The notes: generated by a model from the letters alone, not told the origin. A DNA stretch of 64,000 nt from Roridomyces roridus (GCA_029378245.1 JARKIF010000048.1:124001-188000); one strand, 5' to 3'; positions 19,007 to 31,742 are shown, counted from the stretch's first letter. Program-made: numbers and translations.

Positions 19007-19419
19007 GCCAGTGGGAGACTTTTTGGGACTCGGCGGGAACGTAGAATGCGTGAAATATCTCGTAGAAGAGATGAGGTGTGGTAGAAATGGGATCGGTCGA
19101 CCTGCGACGATGTTATGGGAAGAGAGAAGAGATGGAAAAAGGAGGCTGACCGTGTCTCGATCGTCTCATGTGTCGACTCAGCCCCTCCAGCACTCCTCTC
19201 CTCCGCTCTCGTGTCCAATGTCCATCACCATTCGGGCATCGACCAGGGTCCAGCAGGCTTACTCATTGGCTTGACCTTGACGAATTCTTGTCCAATGCGA
19301 GCGTCTACTTCATCGTGCTACGCACATGGTGCCAAGGGTAGCTGCGAGAACCGAGGCAGTCGATTGGTGGCATACGCAAGGCGTACGTCGGAGACAATGG
19401 ACTTGCCATGGACGGCGGT

Positions 19420-22400
19420 GAAGAGGTGGATACAACGGATCACCTTTTGGTCCGAAGCGGATGCTCTCTCTTCTTGACCACGACCACGACAATCTTACAT
19501 ACGGGTCTCACTCCTGCCCTGGGCCTCTCTGTACTTCCCAACATGCCTCGGGAAACTCTCTGCGGAAATTTGGTGAAAGTCGTGCCTTGATTCTTGAACC
19601 GATTCAATCGAATGCCCCAGATAACTGGCCATGTTACACTCTCCAATAACTCGACGACCTCTCCAAAGTCATCTCAGCCCTTATGTCCGGCAAATCCATA
19701 TACCGCCAGCTCCCTCGTTCGACTCGAGAACCGGCCATGAGGGTAGTTTTCCACGGGCACAACTCTTTTGCTTTGCCTTTTGCTGTCAACATGGCTCTCC
19801 AGCTTCCGCGGAGTACTCCTTTCTTGAACCACCCATCCTTTCAAATGGTTCCTGAAACAAATACCCATCAGTATCTGGAATCGGCCTCGGCCTCGGGCTC
19901 TTAGCAGAACTCATCTCGTTTCCGCATCCTCACCGGGCGACTCGCAGCCACTCCTCTGAGGAGGTCCGTTCTGATTGACTTGACTCTCTTACACGCTGCA
20001 ATCCCTCGAGAATCGCCAACCTCAAGTTGTCCCAACTCCCCTCCATATCGCGAGCTCCCTCGTTCGAACCGACGGCTGGCCTGGTGTTTAGACTGGTGAT
20101 CGTCACGGGTCTCCCGCGGGTATTTGCGAGACGACCCGTACCCGTACCCGCTGAAACCCGTACCCGCGATGACGGGTACCGGTCTGGCGGCGGGTCGGCG
20201 GGTGACCCGTGACCCGTGGAACCCGCAGTGGATTTGTGAGCTGCTGGTGGGTTCAGTGACTGAAATCATGCATGAAGCACTGAAATATGCCTACAGGATG
20301 CATAAGTTTCCGTGGAATCGCTGGGAAGTGAGCACAATCAAATGCCGAGTTCAATCAATCACCACTGATTTATCTTGGATCAAGCGGCACAGTGCCGGCA
20401 GTTCACCGGCGGCGTCATCGGCATTGATTTCCACCGTTCCAGTCAGCCCTCGTCTTCAGCGTGCTCGCGCAAGGCGTATTCGGCGGTGTCTGTGCTATTC
20501 CCACGGGTTGTGGCGGGTACCCGCGGGTCTGCAAAAAATTCAGCTGCCGACCCGGACCCGTACCCGTAGGTACCCGTACCCGTGACCCGCGGCGGGTTGC
20601 CCTACCCGTGACGAACACTAGTTTAGACTCGTCTTCACTTTTGTTTTCCCCGGTGGGGCTGTCAACACGCGTGTTCTACCTTCCTTGTCTGTCGGTGTCT
20701 TACAACTTGTATACTGAGTAAACCCCTTCTCACACCATTTCCGATTCAAGCCTTTAACTCTGAAAGGCAGTCTCTTCCCTGTTCAGCATCTGCTCCTTGG
20801 CTTATCCTGCGCCAGCGTCACTCGAGGACTAATTACGGATGAAGTTGACGCTCTCTCTCGCGGAGTTGGAGACAACTCTCCTATCCGGCAGCCCTACGTC
20901 CTGCGAACTCCCTCGTTCGACTCGAGAACCGGCCATAGCCATGTTCAATGTGAAGAATTCCCTTTTTGGCGGGACATATTGGCTTGCGCCGGCGCTAATT
21001 GGCTTGTTTCGGGCGTGGGCGTGCATTTTGGTGTCATCACCCGCTCCCGCCCGGCTAATTGGGGTGCACGCCACTTTGTTAGCTCATCGACCACGACAAT
21101 CTTGTCTCACCCTCACCCTGGGACTCTGACTGAACGTTACTCGCTAGACTGTTCACGGAAATAATTTGAATGGAATAACTACTTTGGTCATTTGTCCCAA
21201 GAACTCTGTTCTAATTCACCGATCGACTCCCCCATCGTTCGATTCGAAGGCTGGCCTTAATTCGATCCGTTTCTCGATCCTTTTGTCTCTCTTTGGGCTG
21301 TACATGTCAACGTATTCGCTCGTTCTCCCTGTGCCCGATACCAGATACAGCAAACTTCTCCGAGTCAAGCCGTTTACGACGGAAGGCCGATTGCACCCGA
21401 TAAAGTCCGGAATCTAACATCGCATCGTGACCGTCACGGCGCCTTTCCCTATCAACTTCTCTTTGGAAATCGTGACTCAATCGAATACCCCGACCCGGAG
21501 TCACTCGTTTCAGGGACTATGGTCTGGTCCACCGACTTGTACACGCTGTAATCGCTCGACGCTCTCATACAAAGTCGTCTCACCTCTCCTGGCCGGCAGC
21601 CCTGTATACCGGAGCGAGCTCCCTTGTTCGACTCGAGAACCGGCTCTAGCCAATGTTCAGCCACCTTTTCATGTAACGTCGACATGGCGTATCCTACCTT
21701 AAGCTTTGGCCCTCGAGAGTATATATTGTGCTTGAACCATCCATCTTTGCGAATGATCCCTGGAACAAGTTACAAGTACCGAGCCTCTAGGAGGGATACT
21801 CCAGGACCGGCCTCTCAATTTGCCTTTCTGGCGTTCTGATTGTAATCCAACGATCACCATCCTAGCCTCCACAGCGTGCAGAGCCCGCAGAATCCGACTG
21901 TGCGCCTGCCAGTCTCTCGTTCGATTCGAAGGCTGGCCTTTTCCGTGACAACCTTGACACTCTTTTGTTGGTTGTCTCGCTTTGGTCCGTCCACCGCTCT
22001 TCACTGCGTTCCGCACCCCCGTGCACTGACATGTGGCTCCATGAGTCCATCCCACGTCCAGCCTGGGTCCATCACTGATTGACGTCGGTCTGTCCCCGTG
22101 GACAGACCGAGATGGACACACGCTGCCAGACGTCTGGCTCCTTGAGTGCAGCTCACTTTTCGGGCTGTGTCCACCCTCCGTCTCCCCCTGCTTAGCTCCC
22201 TCTACCCTCCATGCACTGGTGCCTGCACTGGGGTAGCCACAGCCTATCAGACTGCTGTGTCCACGAGGGTAGACACAATCTCTGTGCACGAGGGGTGGGC
22301 ACGCAGTGCTTCTCCTTCGTCGCTCATGCCTGTCTCACTCGTCCAGCTGGGCCTCTTTCTGCACTTCTGACTCAACACCGGCTGTTCCGTCAAACTGTAT

Positions 22401-24360
22401 GGAAATCGCGCCTTTCAAATCCGTTGGCCATTTTGCTCTGTTTTGTTCCACGGAGTCGGACATCCTGCAGTAACTCGAGGGTTTCCCAAAAACACCAGTC
22501 CCTCAATCTCTTCTCCCGGCCGGCAAACATACCGCTAGCTCCCTCGTTCCACTCGAGAACCGGCCATACGAAGCTGCGAAGCAGCCCGGTTAGCCCAATT
22601 TTTTTTTGCCGTTGACATGGCCTCTCCAACCTTGCGCTTTGGCTCTCCATTTCATCCGCAGAGGATTCTTATAGGCCAAGTCACAAGAAGTGCACCGCGC
22701 CTCTGGGAGGGAATAGAAGCCTTACTTTCCACATGGCTTTCTGGCGTTCTGGCGTTCTGATTGTAGTCCAAAGACCAACATATCTTACCAATGCACAATC
22801 CGACTGCGCGGCATCTTACAACTTCGCCGCCGGGCTTTTCTTGCCCTACCAGTCACAAGTACCTCTCGTTCGAGCCGAGACTGTCCATGAAGTAGGCCGA
22901 TTTTAGCAACTCTTTTGGCCCTCCAAACTTGGAGACCAGCTCTTTCAGTGCTTCGATTCGATTCGAGTTCAAACGTTCAAGGCTCGGCGTGCTATTCGTT
23001 TCCTTGGCTTTTCGGCGCTCTGGCTTCATACTTTATGTCATCATCACCATGGCGACCCACTCCTTTCTGGATTCCTGCAACAAACACTTGTCTGCAACCC
23101 CGCCACCCCGAGACAATCCGAGACTATCCATACTGAAAGGTTTATATTTTGGCCCGCATCGGATGCCCTCTCTTCTCGACGACGAGACTCTTGTTCCTTA
23201 TCTCACATACCTGACTCCCACATTCGTCTCGCTTCTCTGCTCGGGCTCCTCTTGAAACTCGCTGTGGAAATCTTACCTCGAATTGTTTGTCCCAAAGACT
23301 TTCCACTGACTCGAACGTACACTCGACTCTCGAGTCTCCAATACCTCAATGATACCTCAAATGTCGTCCCAACTTTCCTGTCCGCCACGAGCATACAGTC
23401 ACTAACGGCTGAGCGAAACAAAGAAGAAGATGGGGATTTTTCGGGACAACAACAAGGCCGATTCTTGAGGGGTAAATTCTATCATACAGAACACGATCTT
23501 GGCTATAATTTGATACTGTGGTTTCCCCATTTTGACCAAGTCTTCGTTGAGAATCGTCCACATCTTTCCGCACTGCCAAAAGCGGTCATTTACACCACAA
23601 CGAAACAACGGTTTCGGGCCATTCCGGCCGCACTCCGAGTTGATATTGGGGAACCAAAACCTGGGATGGTCTATCCCAGTCCCCTAGAATATGCACTGAT
23701 CCTGGGAGTGTCCATGAACAGTGCCGGTTCAAATATTACTGATTTCACAGTGTTGCGGGCGGGTGTCAGAATTACCATTTCGGGCCCATGTTCACATGCT
23801 GTGACCTATCCCATCGTGTTCCCAGACCTCAAAAACGGGGGTCAGGAGTCCTTCTGATGCCATCATACATCGAGTTCCACGCTGTTTCGCCGCGTGGTAT
23901 GTTTCGGCCAGCGGTCAGCGACTGTACCTCGTTCGACCCAACGAGAACCGGCTATGTCAACGAATCTTTTTCAGTCGACAGCTACGAATGTGTCTTGACT
24001 ACCATCGGCTCGTTCATTCAGTCCAAATTGGCCTCCTGCTTGCTAGTGGCTAATTCAATGCTTATCCGCATTCATGTGCAGGTTCAATGTGTCTTTTTTG
24101 TGCGACCCATCTAACCCGCACAGTCGAAATATCCTCGTACACATTCCAGCCTCTCTCGTTCGATCCCGAGACTGGCCACATGCACGGGGGGCAAAAGCCA
24201 GCGCACGTCAAAGAGCGTGCCCTGAAAGAGGGTTCCTTTGACGTTTACCTTACGAAGACATTCTGTTTTTTTTTTTTTTTGGCGGTGTTGCCATGGCGAT
24301 AGTGGACTGACGGTCCACGTCAAGCCCAAGTCAAAGAAACCTTCTTTCATTGACGTGCCT
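19420..24360 (+). repeat. Old interspersed repeat family, first block
   Basis: About ten diverged copies of a unit containing CTCCCTCGTTCGACTCGAGAACCGGCCAT (for example near 19710, 20055, 20908, 21230, 21616, 21910, 22540, 22866, 23925 and 24150). Better copies continue with GCCGTCGACATGGCCTCTCC, TTGGCTCTCGATCTC, CGCAGAGTACTC and TTGAACCACCCATCCTT. The same family is at 29440-29709 and 52900-54930. Frames are short and broken; I found no gene. The CTCG-TTCGANT-CGAG core has the stem and 7-base loop of a tRNA T-arm. Confidence 0.65.
20094..20620. mobile_element. Non-autonomous hAT-type MITE (527 bp)
   Basis: Perfect 8 bp target duplication GTTTAGAC (20086-20093 and 20621-20628). The 17-base terminal inverted repeats TGGTGATCGTCACGGGT and TAGTGTTCGTCACGGGT match at 15 of 17. 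Runs of ACCCGT and GGGTAC follow inward at both ends. There is no transposase frame inside. An 8 bp duplication with TAGNG ends fits the hAT superfamily. Confidence 0.85.
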
Positions 24361-24858
24361 TGGCCTTTGCCCCCCGTGGTGGCGGAAACTCAATTTTTTC
24401 CGTCGACATGACCTGTATGGCAGGTCTGTGTGAATTGCGACAAGTATGATGTCTTCGTGGGCGGACAATCTCGTTGGCTAACCTCAATGGAGACGAATAT
24501 CTGTCGATAGAACCCGTTGACGTGTCAAATTGTCCAGACAATGACAGCCTGACACGATGCATGTTCGGACAGGCGCCGACAAGGCGCTAACCCGGCGCGT
24601 TGGCGCGTACCCCGATCTGGCGGAGGGGATTGCTGCCTCGGAGCGAGGTATACTCTATTTATGAGGCAGCAAAGTTACTCATTCGTTCATAGATTAGTGC
24701 ACTCACTGACAGGAATGTGGAAATGAGAGTCCGACGGTATGTGTTTTTTTATTTTTTTTATTTTTGGAGCGTTATACAATGTATAGAAGTCCGACGGTAT
24801 GTGGATTGTGAACATTCGAGAGTGACAGTTGGACAGCTGATAGCCGCCCATTTTGGGG

Positions 24859-24866
24859 TATATAAT
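24859..24866 (+). promoter_or_regulatory. TATA box of the TPR-CHAT gene
   Basis: TATATAAT, 49 bases before the proposed start codon at 24915, in otherwise non-coding sequence. The position suits a short 5' leader. Confidence 0.55.
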
Positions 24867-24914
24867 GAGCTTGTGACAGCAATGCCCAAGAGCTGCCACC
24901 CACACACTGTCACC

Positions 24915-27900
24915 ATGCCCCAATTGTGAGTTGAAATTATTGTGATTTACGACTGCTTATTCTTGATAGTATTCATGTCCACAGTAATAGGAGCCCGTCT
25001 CTGAGAATCATTCCACTGACCAGTTTCACAGACATTCGAATCACCTCGGCAGATAACCCACATCCTGATCTCATGAAAGGGATGAAAATGTTTGCTCAAC
25101 TCATAGTCAAGAATTCCATTGTCCAGCGAGCTGTGTCAGTGGAACAAGAGAAAAGTGGCAGTTCTCCCACTTGGAAAGTCAAATTTGACTGTGATCTGTA
25201 AGGATATGTCTTGATTGGATTTATGACCGGTCACTGATACTCTGCAGCCCCTCCAATGCATACTCCTTCCACATAGCCATCATGCGTGAGGTGGAGGAAA
25301 CAATCCGAATTCTTGGACATACTGAGATTTTGCGCAGTAAGGCCCTGGCCTGCGCAGAACAGAAAGAATGTGAGGCATATGCACAGCTCAGCCATACCAA
25401 TTCCTGATTCATGAGATGTTGCATAGCATTCAGTGTCTCAATTACCAAAGTCAACACTGATGGTCCTTTGCTCAAACTGTCCATCGGATTCTCCACTGTC
25501 ACTCATGTCTCAAGCATTGAACATGGCCCTGGGGTGCAAAGTGAGCTTCATTCCGACTAGAAGAATAAAACTCAAGTGAATACAGTTGGTCCAGCAAATG
25601 GCCCGATTGTTCCAATATCTGATATTATATATCTCAGGGACAAGCTTCTGGAGATGCAAGCACAAAAATCACCAGATTTCCGAGCAATACAGATGCTGCA
25701 CGAAAGCTTGCTTTTCCTTTTATCCGGCAGCCCAGAGCGGGGCAAATGGCTCAACATTCTGGGGGATATTTTCCTAAAGCAATGGCAAACCTCACAGAGG
25801 ATGATGGTCTTGAATCAGACAGTGCTGGCCTACGATGATGCAGTGCGAGATCGCAAAACAGATTCCAGTTCTCTGTATGATCTCGGTGTTGCCTTGTGGT
25901 ATCGTGCGGAAGCACGGCATAGCAGTCAAGACATGAACAGAGCTGTCCAGGTGATGCAGGAAGTCTCAGACACCACTCCTGACAGTCATGATACCAAGCC
26001 CCAACGTTTGAGCATCCTTGGAGGCTGTCTTCTTACACGATTCTTGCAGCAGGGAAACATATCGGACCTGCATAGGTCTGTGCTGTTGCGGGAAAGGGCG
26101 GTGCAGCTTACACCTGATGGTACATCCTCCAAGCCTTCTTGGTTGACAAATCTAGGAGCTTCTCTTGGGACACGTGCAAAGCATCTTGGTAGCCTGGAAG
26201 ATATGCACCGATGTGTTTCCGTCTGTGAGAAGGCTGTCCAGCTGACAAAAGATACTCAACCGGAGGAAATGGCTGGCCGAATGGGGAATCTAGCCCTGGC
26301 TCTTGACTCCAGATATGCAAAATTAGGAAACATCAATGATCTTCAGAAGTCTGTGGTAGCACATGAAAATGCTGCACGCATGATTCCAGATGGAGACCCT
26401 GAGAAAGCAGCATTCTTAAGCAACCTTGCAGCCGCACTTGCAAGTCTGTTCGGATGCCTGGGTAGCGCAGACCATTTACATCGGTGTATTGCTGCTGGGG
26501 AGGATGCCCTCCGGCTAACGCCGGATGGCCACACATCCCGAGCAACCCGCATGTCCAACTTGGGAGGTTATCTATTAACCGAGTTCGAGAATTTCGGTGG
26601 CTTGCACATTATTCAGAGATCTGTGTCACTCCGTGAGACTGCTGTGCGAATCACTCCTGTTGAAATCCCAGACAGGCCAATGATGCTAGTCCATCTTGGT
26701 GAGTCTCTGGATGCGAGATTTAGACATCTGGCAGACTGGGATGACCTCAATCGTGCTGTATCAGTCGGCGAAGAGGCTGTGCAGCTGACTCCAGATGGGC
26801 ATCAGCACAAAGCAAGTCGTTTGACCCAACTTGGAGGGGCACTTGCGACACGGTTCGATCACCTTGGTAGCCTGGATGACATTCATAGATCTGTCTCTAT
26901 GCATGAAAATGCTGTCCAACTCACTCCCAAAGACCATCCCAGATGTGGTTATTATTTCATGAACCTTGGAAATTCACTCATGAGACGATTTGAGGTACTT
27001 AGCCACCTGAAGGATTTGCAGAACAGTGTTTCAGCATATGAGAGGGCAGTCAGGCTAGCACCTGATGGTCATCCAGAAAAAGCAACAAGGTTAGCCAGCC
27101 TTGGAAGCTGTCTGTACAGGCGCTCTGTGCAGCTTGGTAGCATTGAGGATCTTCATAAGTCACTTTCACTGGCTGAGGATGCTGTGCAGATCGCACCAGA
27201 TAGTAATCCAGACAAGCCAATGACACTGACCAACCTTGGGGAATTGTTGGTCCAGAGACATCAGAAACTGGGTGACTTGAAAGACCTGCTCAAATCTGTC
27301 TCTGTTCGCAAAAAGGCTGTGCAATTGACACCAAATGGCCACCCAAACAAGCCTGTCATGCTGATGAACCTTGGAGCATCCCTTCTCAAAGTATTTTTGT
27401 ATAACAAGTTTGATATGGATGCCTTGAGAGAGGCCAAGTCTGTGCACCAGACTGCTGCTTGTTTGACTACCGGACCAGCCGATATTCGCTTTGATTCTGC
27501 CTCACGATGGGCAATGTGTTGTTCGATGTTGAAACAATCTCCCATGGAAGCTTGGCAAATTGCCTTGAACCTACTTCCAGAGTTGGCTTGGCTGGGACTT
27601 TCTATTCCCGATAGACATCGTCATCTTGAAAAGGCTGGATCAATTGTTAGAGATGCCGCTGCAAGCGCCTTGGCTGCTGGCCACCCAGAGACGGCAGTTG
27701 AATGGCTGGAACAGGGACGTTCAGTTATTTGGGGACAGCTTCTCAACTTGCGCACACCACTGGATGCTCTCAGGGACAAGGACCCACACCTAGCCGGCAA
27801 ACTCCTCGCACTATCCGCTCAATTGGAAAGATCTGGAACGAGAAATTATGGAGATACACCCCAGCAGGATTCTGGTCCATCTCTCCAACTGATTGCAGAA

Positions 27901-29158
27901 AAGGCCTTCGAAGCCGCTCACCAGCGAGACAAACTGCTGAAGGAAATTCGAAAACTCGCGGGCTTTGAACGATTTTTGTTACCGAAAACAATATCAGAGC
28001 TTTCCATTGCAGCACACGGAGGCCCAGTGGTCATCTTGAATGTCTCTTCCATGAGCTCCGATGCATTGATTCTTACTCCTGGCATGGAGAATGAGGTCAT
28101 GCATATCCCTCTGATTGATTTCAAGGAACAATATAACTATGTGGAGGGCCTCGCAAAGTCAATTGGGAAACTTGTGGGACGAAATACCAGGCTGAAATTG
28201 AAACAGGAAGACCAGGTCACATCAGATGAACAGTTTCAACACATGCTATCTAGTCTCTGGACTGGAATTGTCAAACCCATTCTGAATGGTCTGGCTTTCA
28301 ATGTGAGTAGTTTACATTTTCTGAGTTCTCCAAAGGCTGAAGCTCAGATAGACACCACAAAAATCTGCGCAACAACGGATCTGGTGGTGCTTGACTGGAT
28401 CCCTCGCATTTCTTCCCATTCATGCGGCAGGTATCTATGGCAAGGAGGGAACCCTAGGTTCCAAAATCTCTGATTATGTGATATCATCATACACCCCATC
28501 CTTGACAGCCCTAATTGAAGGGCAGCGACCCCACTCAGCCTCCCCGAACACCTTCCAGATACTTGCAGTTGCACAACCTACTGCATCAGGACAGATAGTA
28601 ATTCCCGAGACAAGGACAGAAATCAAGCATATTGAACGGATTGCTCAAGGCAGGGAGATACCTGTTGTCACTCTCATGGAGAATACTGCGACACTTGCTG
28701 CAGTTCAAGAGAAGATGAAAGAGTGCCAATGGGCCCACTTTGCATGCCACGGGGTTCAGAATGCGGATCAACCCACTGAAAGTGCCCTCCTACTTGCCGG
28801 AGATTCACGGTTGACTTTGTCCAAAATTATCCAACTTGCTCTTCCCAATGCCAATTTTGTGTTCCTTTCGGCATGTCAAACAGCAATGGGAGATTCCAAG
28901 CTTCAGGAAGAATCAGTTCATCTCGCAGCGGGCATGTTATTGGCTGGATACAAAGGAGTCATTGCCACAATGTGGACCATTATGGATCAAGATGCTCCGC
29001 AGGTTGCAAAGGATGTTTATGGCCATATGCTGGAGGTATCTCCTCCTGATACTACCAAGGCAGCAGAGGCCCTGCATATTGCGATCCAGAAACTAAGGGA
29101 AGGACCCAATGGGAAGTCTTTCCTCCACTGGGTCCCGTATATACATTTTGGTGTGTGA
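24915..29158 (+). CDS. TPR-CHAT protein: C2-like N-terminus, about ten TPR-type repeats, caspase-like CHAT domain
   Basis: Proposed exons: 24915-24925, 24970-25197, from 25248, one near 25430-25540, one from about 25587 to 28302, and 28352-29158. They are joined by short GT-AG introns; 24926-24969, 25198-25247 and 28303-28351 are clear. The N-terminal exons give SLRIIPLTSFTDIRIT and SNAYSFHIAIMREVEETIRI, like the C2-type front of Agaricomycete signalling proteins. About ten units of 48-50 residues follow, with the pattern LGS-DDLHRSVSLxExAVQLTPDGHPxK-LxNLG. The last exon resumes in a new frame as QQRIWWCLTGSLAFLPIHAAG and holds the CHAT dyad: His in HFACHG and Cys in FLSACQTAMGD. CHAT peptidases are clan CD relatives of caspases, often in cell-death or self/non-self pathways. 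A frame starting at GTG near 25576 is not the real start. Confidence 0.85.
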
Positions 29159-29439
29159 GTTGATTGTACAGTTACAAGTTCATCAGGTAGTTAGTATTTA
29201 CACAGTGCGGAAATCTGTCGGTCCTTGTTGTGATTACTTATGGGTGGAAGCGAAGAAAAGTAGAATTACTACTGTCGCAAGATGAAGGTCGGTCGCTTGG
29301 AATGAAATAAATCAAGAACTGTGTCCCGATGGATCAAAATCTGATGTCAATCGGAAAGATTACCACAGTTGAATCATCAGCTGAATAAGTACCAGCCCGT
29401 TGCGAAAAAATCACAGTGAGCACATTCTACCGTGATCCG
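29159..29439. other. Intergenic, 3' flank of the TPR-CHAT gene
   Basis: No gene or repeat seen; AT-richer than its surroundings and likely holds the 3' UTR. Confidence 0.4.
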
Positions 29440-29709
29440 TGATTTGTATTTTTTACGAATGCTCTGACATGTCAGCCCTCTACTTATACCGCGAGGCTCG
29501 AGCTCCTTCGGTCGACTCGAGACGGGGGGATATCAAGCCAGAAAACCTTTTTACCGTCGACATAGCCTCTTCAACCTTGCGCTTCGGCTTTCGATCCCCG
29601 TCCGCAGAGTACTCTTTGCCCTTGAACCACCCATATTTGCGAATGATTCCTGGAACAAGTTACAAGTACCGAGCCTGGGCAGAGGTTGCGACCGGGCACC
29701 GGGCTCACG
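29440..29709 (+). repeat. Fragment of the interspersed repeat family
   Basis: Contains the diverged hairpin GCTCGAGCTCCTTCGGTCGACTCGAGACG, then ACCGTCGACATAGCCTCTTC and TTGAACCACCCATATTTGCGAATGATTCCTGG, as in the 21.6 kb copy. Its right edge abuts and truncates the MYND gene fragment. Confidence 0.65.
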
Positions 29710-30138
29710 CATGTTGCCTCCGGGAGCCCTTGGCGCCGCACGAAGGTGTACATGTAGTGCGGGTTTCGTTGGAGGGAAGAAATTTGGTAGAGTAGCGTGG
29801 GGGAGCGGGTGTATCCTGATTCAGGAGGGCCAAGCAAGTCGTCGTCGGACTCGTCCTGAGCGGCGGCGGGTTCGGATTGAAGTGCTGCGAGAAGGGCTTC
29901 GGCAAGAGCGCGTTTTTTTTTGCCGCAGATGTGTTTATGTGGTGGGGTACCGTGCTTCCAGTCTATAACCTGACAATCTCTGTGTGGAAGGTTCATCATG
30001 TCATGGGTGAGGCAGAACAAAATGACACGCACTTGGAGCAGTAGTACACGAAACGATTGGTTCGTCGACAGGGCCCGCAGACAGAAAGCTTGGCGTGGCC
30101 CGCTTCTTTGGCAGACAGACCACACGAGGAACAGACGT
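29710..30138 (-). pseudogene. MYND-finger gene, 3' half (split by the KDZ element)
   Basis: Read on the minus strand from the KDZ edge: CSSCGLSAKEAGHAKLSVC, GPCRRTNRFVYYCSK, then after an intron CQVIDWKHGTPPHKHICGKK, AEALLAALQSEPAAAQDE and LYQISSLQRNPH. The Cys/His pattern is a MYND zinc finger (protein-protein contact module). The C-terminal end found in the intact paralogue (YAILANDGTHLEYFRE and onward) is missing, replaced by the repeat at 29440-29709. The 5' half lies at 48824-49790, 18.7 kb away. Confidence 0.8.
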
Positions 30139-31742
30139 CACTTCAGGCAGACACCTATGACCCCCGTATTGGGTTAGTCTAGGTTTCGAATAATGACTTA
30201 CCCAAAGGGCCTCGGGGAGCACTAACCGCAACCGTGGTACATCCGTGGCGGGTGCATCCGCCGTATTTCTGGCATGTTGGCGGGTGCGTCCGGGGCTTTT
30301 GTGGGGCACCAGGGCGGGTGCATCCGGCGGGTCTGCTGTTTCTGTGGACGGATGCACCCGGCTGCCGCGCGGTAGCGCGGCGCGAAAAATTGGTTTCTGG
30401 CGGCGTATTGGGTCCCGTTTGACGCCGTTTGCGCGTGTGAGTATCTTCGAGTCCCGCGCGTAGCGCGGGGCGAAAAAATGGGTTTGAGCGCAGAATTCGC
30501 GGGGAAAGCGGCTGTTTAGTGGGGCCTCTGGTTGTCTGGCCGTCCGTTATTGAAATAGTCCGTCCTGATCATTGCTGATATTTATTCCATACTACTTATA
30601 AGTTCACCAATTCTACACTCTGAATAATGATATTTATGTGAACCACACGGACAAACGTACCGGAGTAAGTATGTTGGCTGGTAGGAAGTAGGAAGTAGTC
30701 CACGAGTTACCCGAAGAATGTGATAGCTGATGTAGCGCAACCTCGTATGTAGTGTGTTCATCGGCCCCACTTAAATCAACTGCTCATGGGATTCCTCGCT
30801 GCCTTGCTACGTGCTTGATGGATGTGGGTGGACGCGTACTTCAATTAAGAATATATCACACATGGATGACCGTGCCTTGCTCAAAACAGGTCAGGGCGGA
30901 GGCGTCCCCCTTGTTCAAAAAGGTTGAGGCGGGTGAGCCCGCCTGGTTCAACAGGATATTGGCGGATGGGTCCGTCTGATTCGAGAAGATAGAGGCGGAT
31001 GCAACCGCTATGGTCAAAATGATGTCGACGGGCTCGTCCGTCCCATTCGAAGAAATGCAGACGGATGCATCCGGCTTCGTTGAGACAAGTGGGGACGGAT
31101 GCACCCGCCCGTTCAACCAAACGGAAACGGATGCACCCGCCATATTCAGAACGACTTGGACGGACGCGTCCGTGTCATCCAACATAAATCTTGACGGATG
31201 CACCCGCCTCTGGTACAGATTTCAAGGACGGATGCATCCGGTCAACACCATCTGAGGGACGGATGCATCCGTTGAAGTTGTAAATTTCAACGGATGCACC
31301 CGCGGTGAGGTACCCCAGGACGGAGGCGTCCGTGTTGTTGCAAAGACAAGAACGGATGCATCCGATCTTTTTCAAACGTTGAACGGATGCGTCCGTCCAT
31401 GGGGTCTTTTTATTTCCCTGAGCACGGGTGCGTCCGTCAGGTAGTCTTCAAAGTCGGATGCGTCCGTGCCATCCAACTTGCAGATGACGGGTGCGTCCGT
31501 GTTTCATTTCCCCCCTACTCAATCTCTTGAAAGTATTCTTCAAGTTTCTTAGGTTTCGTCGGCAAGTCCAGTTCAATAGAAACACAGTCAGGTAGCCCTT
31601 TCTATACGAAACACCCAACGTCGTGTCTATTGAAATCTATTCTAGTTTGCTGTGCTGACGGACTTACCCAATCCAGCATGCTGTGCTGAGCCAAACATCA
31701 AGACCATAACAACCGCTATCGACCGAATTGGGAAGGTATCTC
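30139..31742 (+). repeat. Left terminal inverted repeat with palindromic subterminal array
   Basis: Aligns in reverse to 47243-48823. It holds about 24 copies of a 12-mer related to CGGATGCATCCG (variants CGGGTGCGTCCG, CGGATGCACCCG, CGGACGCGTCCG). In the stretch 31061-31383 the starts are 31061, 31095, 31127, 31160, 31194, 31228, 31259, 31290, 31320, 31351 and 31383. Four copies lie near the outer end (30240-30350), separated from the main array by a stretch with GTAGCGCGG motifs. Short frames here only translate the repeat. Confidence 0.9.

Noticed and set aside
25576..28473. A 965-residue TPR protein ending at 28473 with a separate CHAT gene
   Set aside because: The frame starts at GTG and runs through an intron at 28303-28351; splicing joins it in frame to the CHAT part.
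31010..31255. Short protein frame rich in DGCTR / DASV units
   Set aside because: It is only a translation of the palindromic array; the mirrored copy gives similar frames on the other strand.
30230..31510. Regularly spaced repeats resembling a CRISPR array
   Set aside because: Repeats are 12-base, degenerate and palindromic, spacers about 20 bases are mirrored at the other end, there is no cas gene, and the host is a fungus.
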